Assembly: GCA_009829735.1 (NCBI GenBank)
Contig: CM020618.1
Location: 38,416,894-38,480,893 of the forward strand
DNA: 64,000 nt
Direction of reading: 5' to 3'
Source of the DNA: Pyropia yezoensis
Lineage: Eukaryota; Rhodophyta; Bangiophyceae; Bangiales; Bangiaceae
The translations under genes and the position numbers were made by a program. Below, piece by piece: positions 50,201-60,400 of this stretch. How positions within the stretch are numbered: the stretch's first letter is position 1; every line of letters begins with the position of its first letter. The notes under the pieces are model-generated. The model saw only the letters and a program-made list of their open reading frames with translations. It had not been told where the DNA came from and ran no database searches.

Positions 50201-50330
50201 CCCCTGCGCGCTGCGCGTCTCTTCTTGGCCTTGTCCCAGCCGCCCTCGCATGCAGGGCACGTCCCAGCCAACTCCCGCCCTTCCTCCCTCTCTCACGCTC
50301 GCGCCACGCTCCAGCGACGCCTCCACCGTC
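47226..50330. other. Long intergenic region with a diverged repeat
   Basis: No secure gene. The stretch 48440-48830 is homologous to 61650-61995 (see findings). G/C-runs lie at 47528-47551 and 48140-48163. Long frames crossing it are Arg/Pro/Ala noise. Confidence 0.5.
48440..48830. repeat. Diverged duplicate of 61650-61995
   Basis: Shared words include CACTGAACAAGCCAACAGCG (here) against CACTGAAGAAGCCAACAGCG (there), GTCGCGTCGGCC, TCGGTCAGCCACAG against TTGGTCAGCCACAG, and GCCGCGGCAGCC against GCCGTGGCAGCC, in the same order. Likely an old duplicated gene fragment or dispersed repeat. Confidence 0.6.
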
Positions 50331-51890
50331 ATGGGAGCCACGTCGCGGGCGCGGACACGGCGGCGGCTTGGCGCCATGACGGTCGCCGCCGCGGTAGCGG
50401 CGGTGGCAGCGGCGGCGGCGGCCGCCCCCCGTGTGGCGGCCACTAGCCTCCGCTTCCCCCGCCCCGCCGCCAGGCTGGGGACCGCCGCCAGCAACGACGG
50501 CGGCAGAGGCAGCGACCCGGCAGCGCTCCCCGCCTCTATCTGCACGCCCACCGCGGATGGCGGTTGCGGGAAGGCCATCCCGGTGGTGGTGGAGCCGACC
50601 GTGGCCGCCACGGGGGGATCTCTCCACCCCCTTGCTCGCCCAGACGGGGCTGCGGCTGCCCACGTTGAGCGCCAAGGCTCTCGCCCGGGCCCCAGCGTGT
50701 GTGCCGCGCTTGGCGCCCCCTGCTCGGTCGCTCGCCCGTGCTGCGCTGGCGGCGCCAGTGCGTGTGTGAAGGACACTATGATTGGTCGCGGCATCCCACA
50801 TTGTGCGTACGACATTGGCGCCTTTCGAGGGACGACGCTGGTGCCCAAGTCTCGGTGGGACCTCTCCACCCCAGCCTTTGCCAGTACCGTCCGGGAGCTC
50901 CCCCGTGCCGGCTTTGACTGCGTTGCCCTGACGTTCTACGCGTTTATGGACACCCTCGAGTCGACCTCCTTCCACTACAACTTTTCTACGGCAGGGGAGC
51001 CGGTCAGTGCCGACCCGTCAAGCATCGTCAGCGCTATCGGAAAGATCCACGCCGCTGGCATGTGCGTCATCCTCAAGCCCCACATTGCCATTGAAACGCG
51101 CGAGTGGCGTGGCTACGTCAACGCCTCCGCTCCCTTCTTCAACGCATACCGGTCGTGGGTCCTTGGCTGGGTGGAAGTGGCGCAGCGGAACCGCGTCGAG
51201 GCGTTTGCGATTGGGTCGGAATGGAAGCGCGTGGAGCAGGACGACGCGTCGTGGCGGCGCATTATCAGAGAGGCGCGCGCACGGTACTCGGGATACCTGT
51301 GCTACGGTACAAACTGGGACGCGTACAAGACGCTGCCCTTTACGGATGCCCTTGACTTTGTCGCCACGTCGGCCTACTTTGAAGTGGCCCCGCCCCCCAA
51401 GCCGTGGCCGGCGCTGCCGACGCGCCACTCGTACGAGACGGTACTCAATGGGTGGAAGCGGGTGGTGTGGGAGATGGACGGCTGGCAGCGGACGACGGCG
51501 CCCGACAAGCCCATTGTTTTTATCGAGGCAGGGGTCCGCTCCGTGGTCGGCGCCGCCTCGTACCCGTGGGAGTCGCAGCCGCCGCAGGACCGCAGCGATA
51601 CGGTGGACCTGTGGGGCCAGGCCCAGTTCTACAACGCCATGTTTGAGGCCGTTGCCCCGTACACGTGGTGGCGCGGTCAATTCTCTTGGGAGTGGCTGTG
51701 GGGGCCCGCCACGGCCAAGTCGGGAGGCCCCACGGGCACAGGGTACTCGGTGCAAGGCAAGCCCGCAGAGGGGGTGCTGCGGAGGCGGATTTCGGGCTGG
51801 ACGCAGCGGGCGTTGCCGCTGGCAGTCGCCAACCAGGGTGTGGAAGAGCCTCGGCCGCTGCGCATGACCTTCCCCAAAACGCCGCTGTAG
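50331..51890 (+). CDS. GH113-like glycoside hydrolase (beta-mannanase type TIM barrel)
   Basis: 519 aa from the ATG at 50331. The N-terminus is basic then hydrophobic (MTVAAAVAAVAAAAAAAPRVAA), a signal peptide for secretion. A Cys-rich linker (CGKAIPVVVEP, ARPCCAGGASACVKD) precedes the barrel from ~residue 180: SRWDLSTPAFASTVRELPRA, FDCVALTFYAFMD, MCVILKPHIAIE, EAFAIGSEWKRV (Glu297, likely acid/base), YGTNWDAYKTLPFTDALDFV, IVFIEAGVRS (Glu399, likely nucleophile), WWRGQFSWEWLW. This order and the two Glu positions fit GH113 endo-beta-1,4-mannanases and relatives. Mannan is a wall polymer of Porphyra-type gametophytes, so wall remodelling is a fitting role, but the substrate is inferred. The frame is intact. 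Confidence 0.75.
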   Translation: MGATSRARTRRRLGAMTVAAAVAAVAAAAAAAPRVAATSLRFPRPAARLGTAASNDGGRGSDPAALPASICTPTADGGCGKAIPVVVEPTVAATGGSLHPLARPDGAAAAHVERQGSRPGPSVCAALGAPCSVARPCCAGGASACVKDTMIGRGIPHCAYDIGAFRGTTLVPKSRWDLSTPAFASTVRELPRAGFDCVALTFYAFMDTLESTSFHYNFSTAGEPVSADPSSIVSAIGKIHAAGMCVILKPHIAIETREWRGYVNASAPFFNAYRSWVLGWVEVAQRNRVEAFAIGSEWKRVEQDDASWRRIIREARARYSGYLCYGTNWDAYKTLPFTDALDFVATSAYFEVAPPPKPWPALPTRHSYETVLNGWKRVVWEMDGWQRTTAPDKPIVFIEAGVRSVVGAASYPWESQPPQDRSDTVDLWGQAQFYNAMFEAVAPYTWWRGQFSWEWLWGPATAKSGGPTGTGYSVQGKPAEGVLRRRISGWTQRALPLAVANQGVEEPRPLRMTFPKTPL

Positions 51891-52889
51891 GGTGGAGGCG
51901 CTGGGAAGGGCGAGAAGGGTGGCCACGATGGAGGAGCACAACTCTTTAACAAGAATGAGATGGCCAATGTACCGTACAGATCAGAGAAGAACTAACAAGT
52001 ATTGTCTTTGGAACTAACATTTAGAAGGGGCTGATGCGTCGCCTCCAGGTCGTGGAGATGCCGGGCCATTGATATCCAGATATCTATATTGGTAGATATT
52101 CTTCATATATTTGTGCGTAAGTATTTCGGCTTAACCGTCAAGAGAGAATACTCCAGCCGCTTCCTTACATGGATACGATCTCTGTCCCTGCTGGGAAGCA
52201 ACTGCGATTGACCATTCTGGCCGTCTGGCCGTTTCCTGTGATTTTTTTCTCGTTTTATTGGCCGCGTGCTGCCTCGGCGGCAGTCTCCCTCTAGACCGCC
52301 GCAAACAAGCAGCAGAAATAGCTCTTCCCGTTCCGCCACGCCACTCTATACCCCATGATGGTCGCCTGCGCATAGCCCGCTCCTCAAGAGCCAGCGACCT
52401 GACCCGGGATGTGCCCCGCACGGCCCGTCATCGACGGTTTGGGGGGATGGCCGAGGAGGATGCAACCGGCCGGCAGCCGCTGACCAAGGGTTATGAATAT
52501 GTGCCGCGGGGGGGGCAGCAGCGGGCATCGTCGGGGGCGGGACGTGCAGGTGCCGCTCTCGTTGTCGGTTTGCAGAGCGACCGACGAGCTTGCCCGGGGC
52601 GGCGGGCGTCCCACATCGTGTGTCCTCTTGTCGGTCTGGGGAGGAAGGGGAAGGGAGGGTCGGCGAGCACGCAGAGGGACCAGCTACCATCACGTAGCAC
52701 ACATCGACGAAAGCTTCTCGATGGAAACTCGGCGCAACGCGTGGCTCCAGGCACGCTCCCCCGCTCCCGCGACTACCCGCACACCCGCACACCCACACGC
52801 TGTCTATGCCTATGCTTCCGCCGCTACAGGCGTCGCCTCGATGGTCTTGCAAACATCCCGGTGGCTGGTGAGCGCCTGCGCGTAGCGAC
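51891..52889. other. Convergent intergenic spacer
   Basis: Between the 3' ends of the GH113-like gene (+) and lipase 1 (-). AT-richer at 51950-52140 with GATATCCAGATATCTATATT at about 52072-52091. No gene was recognised. Confidence 0.5.
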
Positions 52890-53951
52890 TCAGCTTGTGA
52901 CGCGACCGGTGGCGGCGCGCCAGAGAGGGTTAAGCGGCGTCCGCGGCTCGTCGGGTCTCGCCGGCGCGGCGGCGGCGACGCCATCCGGGTCGAGCCGCCA
53001 GCTGTAGCTCGCGTGGTGGGGCGCGTACAGGTCCACATGGGGAGGCCAACCGAGCAAGTGGGACCCCTGCCGGGGCACCCCTGCAATCACATCCTGGTGC
53101 AGGAAGAGGCGCTCGTGATGGATCCACCATTCAAGGAGCAACCGCAGGGCGCGGCAGCCGATCCTTGGGCACCCAAAAGACCTCACCCAGGTCGTCGGTC
53201 CACCTGGGGGGCGTTCCCCGCTCTGCTGCGCGTAGGCCAGTGCTAGCAGCTGCGCTACCGCCCCGCCCAGGCTGTGGCCGCAAAATACAACATCTTTCAG
53301 GTCGCGGGAGGACAAGAGCTCTTCTTCAATGCTCCCTAGCACCTCATCCAGCTGCGCTCTGCACGCGTGGAGAAAGCCCGAGTGCGCCATTGCCGTGCCG
53401 AGGAGGCCACCTTCATCAACCGACTGCAGATGGGTGTCCCCGTCCAGCCACCACTCGCGGATGTGGTGCGACCCGCGGCACGCCACGAACAGCGTGTGAC
53501 CGCGCCGGATGAGCGTTGCCGGCGACCACGGGGAGTAGCACAGCTTGCGGATTTTGTACGGGGGCGACGACGGGGAGCGTTGGTACTTCTCCAGCAGGCT
53601 CCGCAGGGCATCAATAGGCGCAGCCGCTGCCGTCCCCCCGCCAACACCAGGTCGCTCTGCCGGCCTCCGCGGCTCCGGCCGGGCCTCGCTACCAAAGTAG
53701 CTCATCAGCAGCGCGTGGTAGTCGTCGGGGTCGAGGCAGTCGACAACGGATTGGCCATCCATGCCGGGCGCGTTCAGGGTGGCGACGGTATCAAACAGCG
53801 CGCGCACCCGGTCGTCCGTGCCGTCGCGCCGGCGCGGCAATGGCATCCAGCGGACCAGGTGCGCAAGACCAGAAGCCCGGCGTGCCCTTTCCCGTGCCAA
53901 TGCTACCGGCGACGCAGGCGGCGGTGGTGGCGCCGCCGGCTGTGGCTCCAT
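52890..53951 (-). CDS. Class 3 (alpha/beta hydrolase) lipase 1
   Basis: 353 aa from the ATG at 53951 (an upstream in-frame GTG at 53975 is less likely). The N-terminus is Pro-rich without a clear signal peptide. IRKLCYSPWSPATLIRRGHT and LFVACRGSHHIREWWLDGD correspond to the strand-and-oxyanion part of Lipase_3 proteins. VVFCGHSLGGAVAQLLALAY holds the nucleophile Ser227. HQDVIAGVP supplies the expected Asp, and YAPHHASYSW the His. The family cleaves acyl esters of mono-, di- or galactolipids. Paralogous to lipase 2 (the VVFCGHSLGGAVAQLLA block is identical), from which it diverges across ~2.4 kb. Confidence 0.8.
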   Translation of the reverse strand: MEPQPAAPPPPPASPVALARERARRASGLAHLVRWMPLPRRRDGTDDRVRALFDTVATLNAPGMDGQSVVDCLDPDDYHALLMSYFGSEARPEPRRPAERPGVGGGTAAAAPIDALRSLLEKYQRSPSSPPYKIRKLCYSPWSPATLIRRGHTLFVACRGSHHIREWWLDGDTHLQSVDEGGLLGTAMAHSGFLHACRAQLDEVLGSIEEELLSSRDLKDVVFCGHSLGGAVAQLLALAYAQQSGERPPGGPTTWVRSFGCPRIGCRALRLLLEWWIHHERLFLHQDVIAGVPRQGSHLLGWPPHVDLYAPHHASYSWRLDPDGVAAAAPARPDEPRTPLNPLWRAATGRVTS

Positions 53952-56411
53952 GGCTAGAAGAGAAAGAAAGAACACGCGCGCCCGTCACCGGCTTCCCGAC
54001 GCGCAGCCAGGTGCCCCTCCCCCCTCCGTGAACTGGTGGGTGCAGCCAAGAGCCCGCCGACCTCTGGCTGCCTGCTGAGGCAGACGGGTACCACCGCCAG
54101 TGCTGGTGGACCCGTGGCGCTCCCTCTTACCTTTAGAAGAGTACGAGAAGTCTGTAGGGTGACGTCGGTTGCAGGGGGGCACATGACCATGCGGGCGCGC
54201 CGGGCTTGCCATTCCCGTCGCGGCCGCAGTGGTTGTATGAGTGCCATGGCCTGTAGTTGCACCAGTCAGGAGCAGCTCCATAGTGTATGACAATGACAGG
54301 GGTGAATACACCCGCTGTTCCCCGTCAGCCAGACAACAACGAGGGATGGTGCGGCAGAGCCGCCTGGCTGGGCTGTGCGCCTCGTCTGCATCGAACCTGG
54401 TCAGGAAGTGCGGTCTGACGCGCCCCACGCTGTGCATTGGCTCGCCCCAGATGGCCGTCAAGAGGGAGAGGGGACGGGCGTGTAATTGCTGTCCTTCCCT
54501 TGTCGCGGGCCTGGCAGGCACCGGGAGCGTGGGCAGGCCGCACTGGACAGCCGATGACGTAGCGCCAACAGAAATGCGCGGCCGCCCGCCGTGCGCACGC
54601 AAGGTCCTCCCCCTGATCCCGTGGGGGGTGGAGTGGGGGTGGCGGTCGCTCAAGCTGGCAGCCGCCCCAGCACAGGGCATTGTTGGCGTCGCCCCCAAGG
54701 GGGCCCCCGCCTGGAGCCACCGGACTCCCCTCTCTCGCGGGGGCACCCGCCCTCCCGACTGGACCATGGTGTGGTACCACGGCCATGACCGCACTAATTG
54801 CGGTGCTGCTCTCAGGGGGGTGGGTGCCCCCCCGGCATGTTCCTTCGCTGCGCCGTCCAGCAACAGGGGAAAAAGAAGTGGTTTGCGGGCGGTGGGATGC
54901 CGTGGGCCCACGGCCTGCAGTTCGATATGTTTTTGTTTGCTACGTATTACGGTTTTAGTGTGCTCGCGCCCGGGTGCGCAGTCGGATGTGGTGGAGGTGA
55001 CCCGGGTCAGCCCGCGGCTGGTTGCGCTGCCCCTGGTGCACCGCAGAGTCCAAGGAGGGATCCTATCACCGAACGACCGAGCGCAGCGTAGCTTCCGTGA
55101 CGGGCCGCCCGGCTGGTGGCGCCGCCCCTTCCTCCCCCGGGCGGCGATACTCGACGGGACCGGCGGGGCTCCGCCCCCGACACTGCAGTGCCTGAGACTG
55201 CTCTGGCAGGACGTGCTGGGAGGACTCCTTCCCATAGGCGACTCGAACAACTCAATGGGCGGCCCCCAGTCCAGTCGGGTCAGAAGACCAGCGATCTTCC
55301 TCGGAGCGGTGGTAACCCAGCACAAGCACGGCACAGGAGGGGAGCGGGTGTGTGCCGGTGCGCCAATCGGGACAGCTCCCCCCCCTTGGACCGCGGGCCG
55401 GGGGATGACTGTCGAACGCACCGGGGGGAAGCCGCCGCCGTGCTGTCAATCCCGGGCCGCTGTGCAAATGCACAACGTGTCGGGATCGACAGTGCAGATA
55501 TTGCTGTGCATCGCCGTTTGTTGTGCTTTTTTTGCTGCGCAGCGGAGCAAGAACTGGTGGTCCCTGCGACAGTCGACGCGCAGAGTGGCAGCCGGTAGGA
55601 GGCTCTTATCACTGTCGGCTCTGTTGGCCAGGTGTCAGCGGCTCCGTGCCTATTAAGTAGACTTTTTGTACGCTGACTTGCGGCGTGGCGCGGCGCCACA
55701 ACGGCTCCGCTCGTCGACAGGCCTGAACGGGGTCCATGTTGCCGACACGTGCGGCTCTCTCCCTAGGTGGGCTGACGAAATTTGTTTCCAAGTTTCATGG
55801 TTGTCCCTCCCGATTGGACGACCCCAGTGCATTGTTGCGGGTGGGTGGCCGGCAGCGGGCCCCTGACGACCATGGCGCGGGGCCTGTGCTCAGTGGCAAG
55901 CCAGGCCTGATTCCGTCCAGCCTGGTCCCTCCACGACGACCTCGACCGCGGTGGCGGATGCTTTCACGTGTATAGCCTATATATATATAGTGAGCTGCAA
56001 ACGCACCGCAAGGTACAGTACTGTCGCCCCTCTGAGCGCAGCTTGATTGGGGGGCCCGCCGCGCCTAAGGACGGTTCTGCGCAGACCCAGCTTTGCGTGC
56101 GAGGATGCACACGCGGCTTTAGTGCTGCGCTGCCCTTGTGCTCTGACGGCTCCGCGAGGGCCCGCTTGTCTGCCAAGAGGGTGCTTATTCAGCCGTTGCG
56201 CTCAGACTTGCAACGGTGCGCACAAGCTTGTCAGAGGTTGACTCCGTCCCCTGGTGCCTCTCCGCCCACAAGACTCCCACCTACACCACTCCACAGGCCT
56301 ACGATACAGCACAGGCCGCGCCAACTTGGCCAGCGCTTCCCTCAGGCGGGTGTTACACTGACCGTCCCGGGAGACTCTCCCGTTGGCCCCCAGCGCGTCG
56401 GTGGTACGCGG
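53952..56411. other. Spacer between divergent lipase genes
   Basis: Long frames exist on both strands (about 471 codons + at 54241-55656; 478 codons - at 53985-55421). They are mutually exclusive, open without ATG, are unlike known families, and sit in DNA less GC-rich than the genes. Probably noncoding or decayed. It holds the TATA-like box at 55978 and GTACAGTACTG at about 56015. Confidence 0.4.
55978..55989 (+). promoter_or_regulatory. TATA-like TATATATATATA upstream of lipase 2
   Basis: An alternating TA tract, rare in this GC-rich window, lies 422 bases before the lipase 2 ATG and points to a promoter with a long leader or an unseen 5' exon. Confidence 0.35.
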
Positions 56412-58019
56412 ATGGCCCGGTTCAGGCGTGTGCTGCGACGTGCCATTCCACGCCGTGATGGCCCAACGTTGGCGCTTGATACAGGGCGTGGTCGTGGCCG
56501 TTGGCTCTTAAGAACTCTGAGGAGCTTGAGCAGCCGCCCTTCGGCCGAGGATCCGTACCGATGCGCCACGAGCTCTGTGGACAAGACAGAAGACGCTGAG
56601 GAGCTAAGCTCCTGTGACAATGAGGATGTTGAGGATGTGAGGCGGATGCGCGGCGGAGACAAGAGGATGAACGACATGGCGGTGGCGGAGGTGAGGCAGT
56701 ATGAGAGGCTGAACAAGTCCCAGCAAGCTAAGTGCGACAGCGACAAGGAGATGCGGGACTTTTGCATGAAGGCGGCTGAGGCCGCGGGGGCAGTGCTCAA
56801 CCCAGTCGCTCCCGTGCCCCCCGATGCGCCAAAGCTGGCCGCCGCCTGGCTGGACACGCTCCGCTGGCCACGGGAGGCCAAGCTACCAGATCGAGAAAAG
56901 GCTGACCTTCGCGCCTTTGCTGCTTCCGTCGCCGCCTACGCCGACACGGCCGCCAGTCCAGGGTGGCTGGGCCGCTGGTTTCCGTCAGCCAACGATGGCT
57001 GCACCATCGGCGCCCGCTTCCGCAGCGGGTCCGTTGTGACCTCCCTCTTGCGCTGGGGATCCACCCTCTACGTGGCCAGCGCAGAGCCGCAAGCGAGAGC
57101 GTGGAATGCGTGGGTGGCCACCTTGGCAGCTGCACTGGTCCCAGTAGACGCCGTCGCATTGTGTGACGGCAGGGCCCTGCCAGAGGGACTTCCCAGCCGC
57201 GCTGCCGTGCTGGCAGACGCGTGGGAGGCCGTGTGCAAGGTGCGGCAAGCCGTCCTGGCCCACGTCCAGGCCTTTGTCGACAACATTTCCGGCGCTGAGA
57301 AGTGCGTCGTCTTTTGCGGCCACAGCTTGGGCGGCGCCGTCGCGCAGCTGCTGGCATTTGCCTTTTCCCACCGCCGGCAGCCCGACGGCAAGCCGGTGTC
57401 CGCGTCGGTCGTCACCTTTGGGTGCCCCTCGGCCGGGGACGCGGCGTTCCAGGAGCTCTCCCTGCGCCTGACCCGCACCGTGCGCTACTACGTCGACAAT
57501 GACCCCGTCCCGGGGCTCCCCGCGTGGGCCTGCGCGGGTCTCCGCTTCTCCCCCGCCGTCGACAACACTGCCGACGCGCAGGCGCGGGAGCATTGGGCGC
57601 TCCGTGACGACGGCCGCGCGCGGCCGGGCACAGGTAGCGCGCCGGTTGTGCCGTCCCTGTCAGTGGCAGCGCTGGTGTTTGCGAGCCACCATAGCCTCCA
57701 GGCCTACGCCTGGGGCCTCTGCCGCCACTGGGCGTCAGCCAGCCGAGACGGCACGCGACTGCGACGGCGGCAGCGGCGAGAGCAGAGGCACGGCTGCGGC
57801 TGCGTTGGCAGCCGCTGCGGCTGTGACGGAAGCAGAGGAGGTGGTAGCGGTGGCGACGGCGGCGGCGGCAGTGGCGCCAACGAGGTGGGGCGGTCTACAG
57901 ACTCCTCGCCCGCTGTCTTTGGCCGCAGGCGGTCCAGCTCCGCCATGCCGCCGCCGACCGACAGACGGCCGCAGAGCCATCCCACTCCGGCGGCGAGACG
58001 TTGGCTCCCCGAGTCATAA
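56412..58019 (+). CDS. Class 3 (alpha/beta hydrolase) lipase 2
   Basis: 535 aa from the first ATG in the frame (56412). The frame is open upstream to 55968 but without ATG. The N-terminus is Arg-rich (ARFRRVLRRAIPRRD), then an acidic helical stretch (DKTEDAEELSSCDNEDVEDV, NKSQQAKCDSDKEMRDF). The lipase core has SVVTSLLRWGSTLYVASAEP, VVFCGHSLGGAVAQLLAFAF (Ser305), VVTFGCPSAGD, YYVDNDPVPGLP (likely Asp) and ASHHSLQAYAWGL (likely His): a complete triad. The C-terminal ~100 residues are Arg/Gly/Cys low complexity (GCGCVGSRCGCDGS). The basic N-terminus could be a targeting sequence. The paralogue of lipase 1 has lost the acidic extension. Likely acyl hydrolase on membrane or storage lipids. Confidence 0.8.
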   Translation: MARFRRVLRRAIPRRDGPTLALDTGRGRGRWLLRTLRSLSSRPSAEDPYRCATSSVDKTEDAEELSSCDNEDVEDVRRMRGGDKRMNDMAVAEVRQYERLNKSQQAKCDSDKEMRDFCMKAAEAAGAVLNPVAPVPPDAPKLAAAWLDTLRWPREAKLPDREKADLRAFAASVAAYADTAASPGWLGRWFPSANDGCTIGARFRSGSVVTSLLRWGSTLYVASAEPQARAWNAWVATLAAALVPVDAVALCDGRALPEGLPSRAAVLADAWEAVCKVRQAVLAHVQAFVDNISGAEKCVVFCGHSLGGAVAQLLAFAFSHRRQPDGKPVSASVVTFGCPSAGDAAFQELSLRLTRTVRYYVDNDPVPGLPAWACAGLRFSPAVDNTADAQAREHWALRDDGRARPGTGSAPVVPSLSVAALVFASHHSLQAYAWGLCRHWASASRDGTRLRRRQRREQRHGCGCVGSRCGCDGSRGGGSGGDGGGGSGANEVGRSTDSSPAVFGRRRSSSAMPPPTDRRPQSHPTPAARRWLPES

Positions 58020-60400
58020 TCCTCGGCGTGCAGCTGCAAGCATATTTAGTGGGTGCCCCGGCTGCGCACGTCCTCTGCTGCGTGGGAGCGGCTACCAAGA
58101 AGGTCGCGGCGGCGGCCGCCGCCCCCGTCGTCGCCGCTGCGGCTGCCGCCGCTGCCGCCGCCGCCGCTGCGGCCACCAACGCCGCCGCCGCCGCCGCCGC
58201 TGCCGCCGCCGCAGACGCCGCTGCCGCAGCGCCACCGCCGCCGCCGCCGCCACCCCCGCGCTTGGCCGCCGCGTCCTTGCGCCAGGTGGCGGCGAGGTCC
58301 TTGCGAGCTCCCCCGCCACCGCCGCCGCCGCCGCGGCCGCCCACCCCCCCGCGCGCGTCAACGCCCATTGCGCCCGCCGCGGCGGCACGCCGCTGGCCAC
58401 ACGGCGACTGTCACCCCCACCGCCGCTGCCGCCGCTGCTGTTGGTGCTGCTGCCGCCGCCGCCGCTGCTGTCACCAACGTCACCGTCACCGCTGCTACTG
58501 TCACCGCCGTCACCGTCACCGCGCCGCGGGGAGGTGGGCACCGCGTGGAAGCCGGGAGGGGGGGAAAGCGCCCGCGTTGCAAGACGCTGCCACGGCGGCG
58601 GGAGCAAGAACACCCTTCCCCCAACCCCCCCACCCCCCCCCCCCCTCCCGCCCCCCACCCCCCTTCCCAAGGAGCAACCCCACCTCGACGACGCAAGCGC
58701 CCCGCCGCCACCGTCCACATTCACCACCGCCACCACTACCACCACCACCGCCACCACCACCACCACCACCACTTCCACCACCACCGGCCGCCGACAACGC
58801 GGGCGGCAGCCGCGGCGTCCTCGTTGTCGGTTGCACCACCAACACCTGGAAAAGGAAGAGGGGCAGGCCGGCGGAGGAGGGGGGGGGGGGTTGGGGTGGG
58901 GTGCTGGCCTACGCGGCGGCCGGAAATTATCACGGCTGGCGAGGGTGGGCGCGCCCGCCTCTGTGCGCCCATGTGACCGCCGTCACGCCCACGCGCGAGT
59001 GTCCGTGACGGCGGTGCGGCGCCGTGCGGCCGTAGGGAAGGAGTATCCGCCGTCATGGACCATGGGGGGGATGGCTATGGTCCATCGGTCTGCCGCCACC
59101 CCCACCGGGGGCGCGCCCCCGCCCCGCCCCGCTCCGCCCCCCCCCCGTGGTGGCCCGGCTCACGCCGCCGCCGCGCCCCACCCCGCGCCCCCCCGCCACG
59201 CCCACCCCGGCGCTGGCACGCGTGCGTCCCCCCCGGTGCGCTCGCGCTCCTCGCGCCGCGGTGGGGGCAGGGAGCGCCGGCGCGCCGGCGGCGGCGGGGT
59301 GTGGGGGGGGAGGGGTGCCGCACCCCGCCAGCGTGGCGGGCAGACGCGGCAGCGCAGAGACCGCTTGTGGACGACACCGCGGCGGCTGCCTCACACCTGG
59401 ACGTGCTGAAGCACACCGCCGTCGCGTGCCGGCCTTGCTCCATGCCGCGAGCAAGTCCACGGCCACACAGGCATTCCCTGTCCGCGCTCGCCGAGGGTGA
59501 GTTGGTGGCGGAGGGGGGGGGGGGGAGCGCTGGGAGGGCAGGAGGGGGGGGGCAAAGGGCGGTGAGAGCAATGGATACGACGCACAAGAGAAAAGAAAAG
59601 CAGCCCCATCCGCACACCCAGCCCGGTGGCGCGCGAGGCGAGTGGTTGAAGAGGGAGTGGCATCCGGCAGAGGCTATCGGCTGCTTCTCCCCCCCTCCAC
59701 CCCCCCCCCCCCCCGACTTCGCGCCATCGGCGGGGGGCTGCGAGCGGCCAGACTGGCGGCTGCCACACCCGCAGCGGCAAGGAAAACGTGGGGGGAGGGG
59801 ATGGGCGGGAGATGGGGTGGCGTGGGCGCCCGCCGCGCAACGGCGCCCGCCTTGCAATGCACAAAAAAAAATGCCGGCGAAGGGGGCGCCGCGGCGGCCT
59901 GCGCCGCTCCGAGCAAGACAGGACGCGGGTGGGGGCGTTCAACGGCGGCAGACAACACCCCGGCGAGTGAGCCGAAAAGAGAGGGAAGGTCGGGGGGAGG
60001 GGGGGTGCGCGTCGCTCCGCCTGCCGCCGCCGGCGCGAGCGCGCTCCAGAGAAGCGGCGACAGGTGACGAGTGGAGAGGGGACGGGGGAGATGGCCCCAC
60101 GCGACACCGTCGCCGCCGCTGTCGCGGCACGCTGTCGGGAAGAGGCCGTCGTCGCCATGACCTCATTTGCCGCTGCCGCTCCCGCTCCCGACGCGGCCAA
60201 TGGCATTGAGAGCGGCCGGCGCCGCTTTCCGGCAACCGCCACCACCGCGAAAGACAGTGACAGCACCGCCGCAGCCGCCATCGCTCTTCCGCCCCCGCGG
60301 CCCCCAATCCCCGCCCCTCCCCCTCCCCTTTCTCTCCACGATGCTCGACGCACTCCCATCTGGCCAACGTTGCGACCTTGCTCCCCGCGGTCATACAGTT
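58020..60400. other. Low-complexity region without secure gene
   Basis: Ala-coding GCC repeats at 58095-58240 and a CAC/ACC microsatellite at 58722-58785. Frames with local protein-like composition occur on both strands (for example ARKDLAATWRKDAAAKRG, minus, about 58300; MAPRDTVAAAVAARCREEAV, plus, from 60091). None extends into a recognisable domain. Confidence 0.4.
58722..58785. repeat. CAC/ACC trinucleotide microsatellite
   Basis: About 20 imperfect units; it encodes His or Thr runs on the plus strand and Val, Trp or Gly runs on the minus strand. Confidence 0.8.

Noticed and set aside
54241-55656. 471-codon plus-strand frame between the lipases
   Set aside because: Opens with GTG, competes with an equally long minus frame, lower GC than true genes, no family match.
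58830-58880. AT-hook-like KRKRGRPAEE on the plus strand
   Set aside because: Isolated in a low-complexity frame without ATG or other nuclear features; likely chance.
57499-59409. 636-codon plus-strand frame
   Set aside because: Starts inside lipase 2 in another frame and runs through microsatellites; composition is low complexity.
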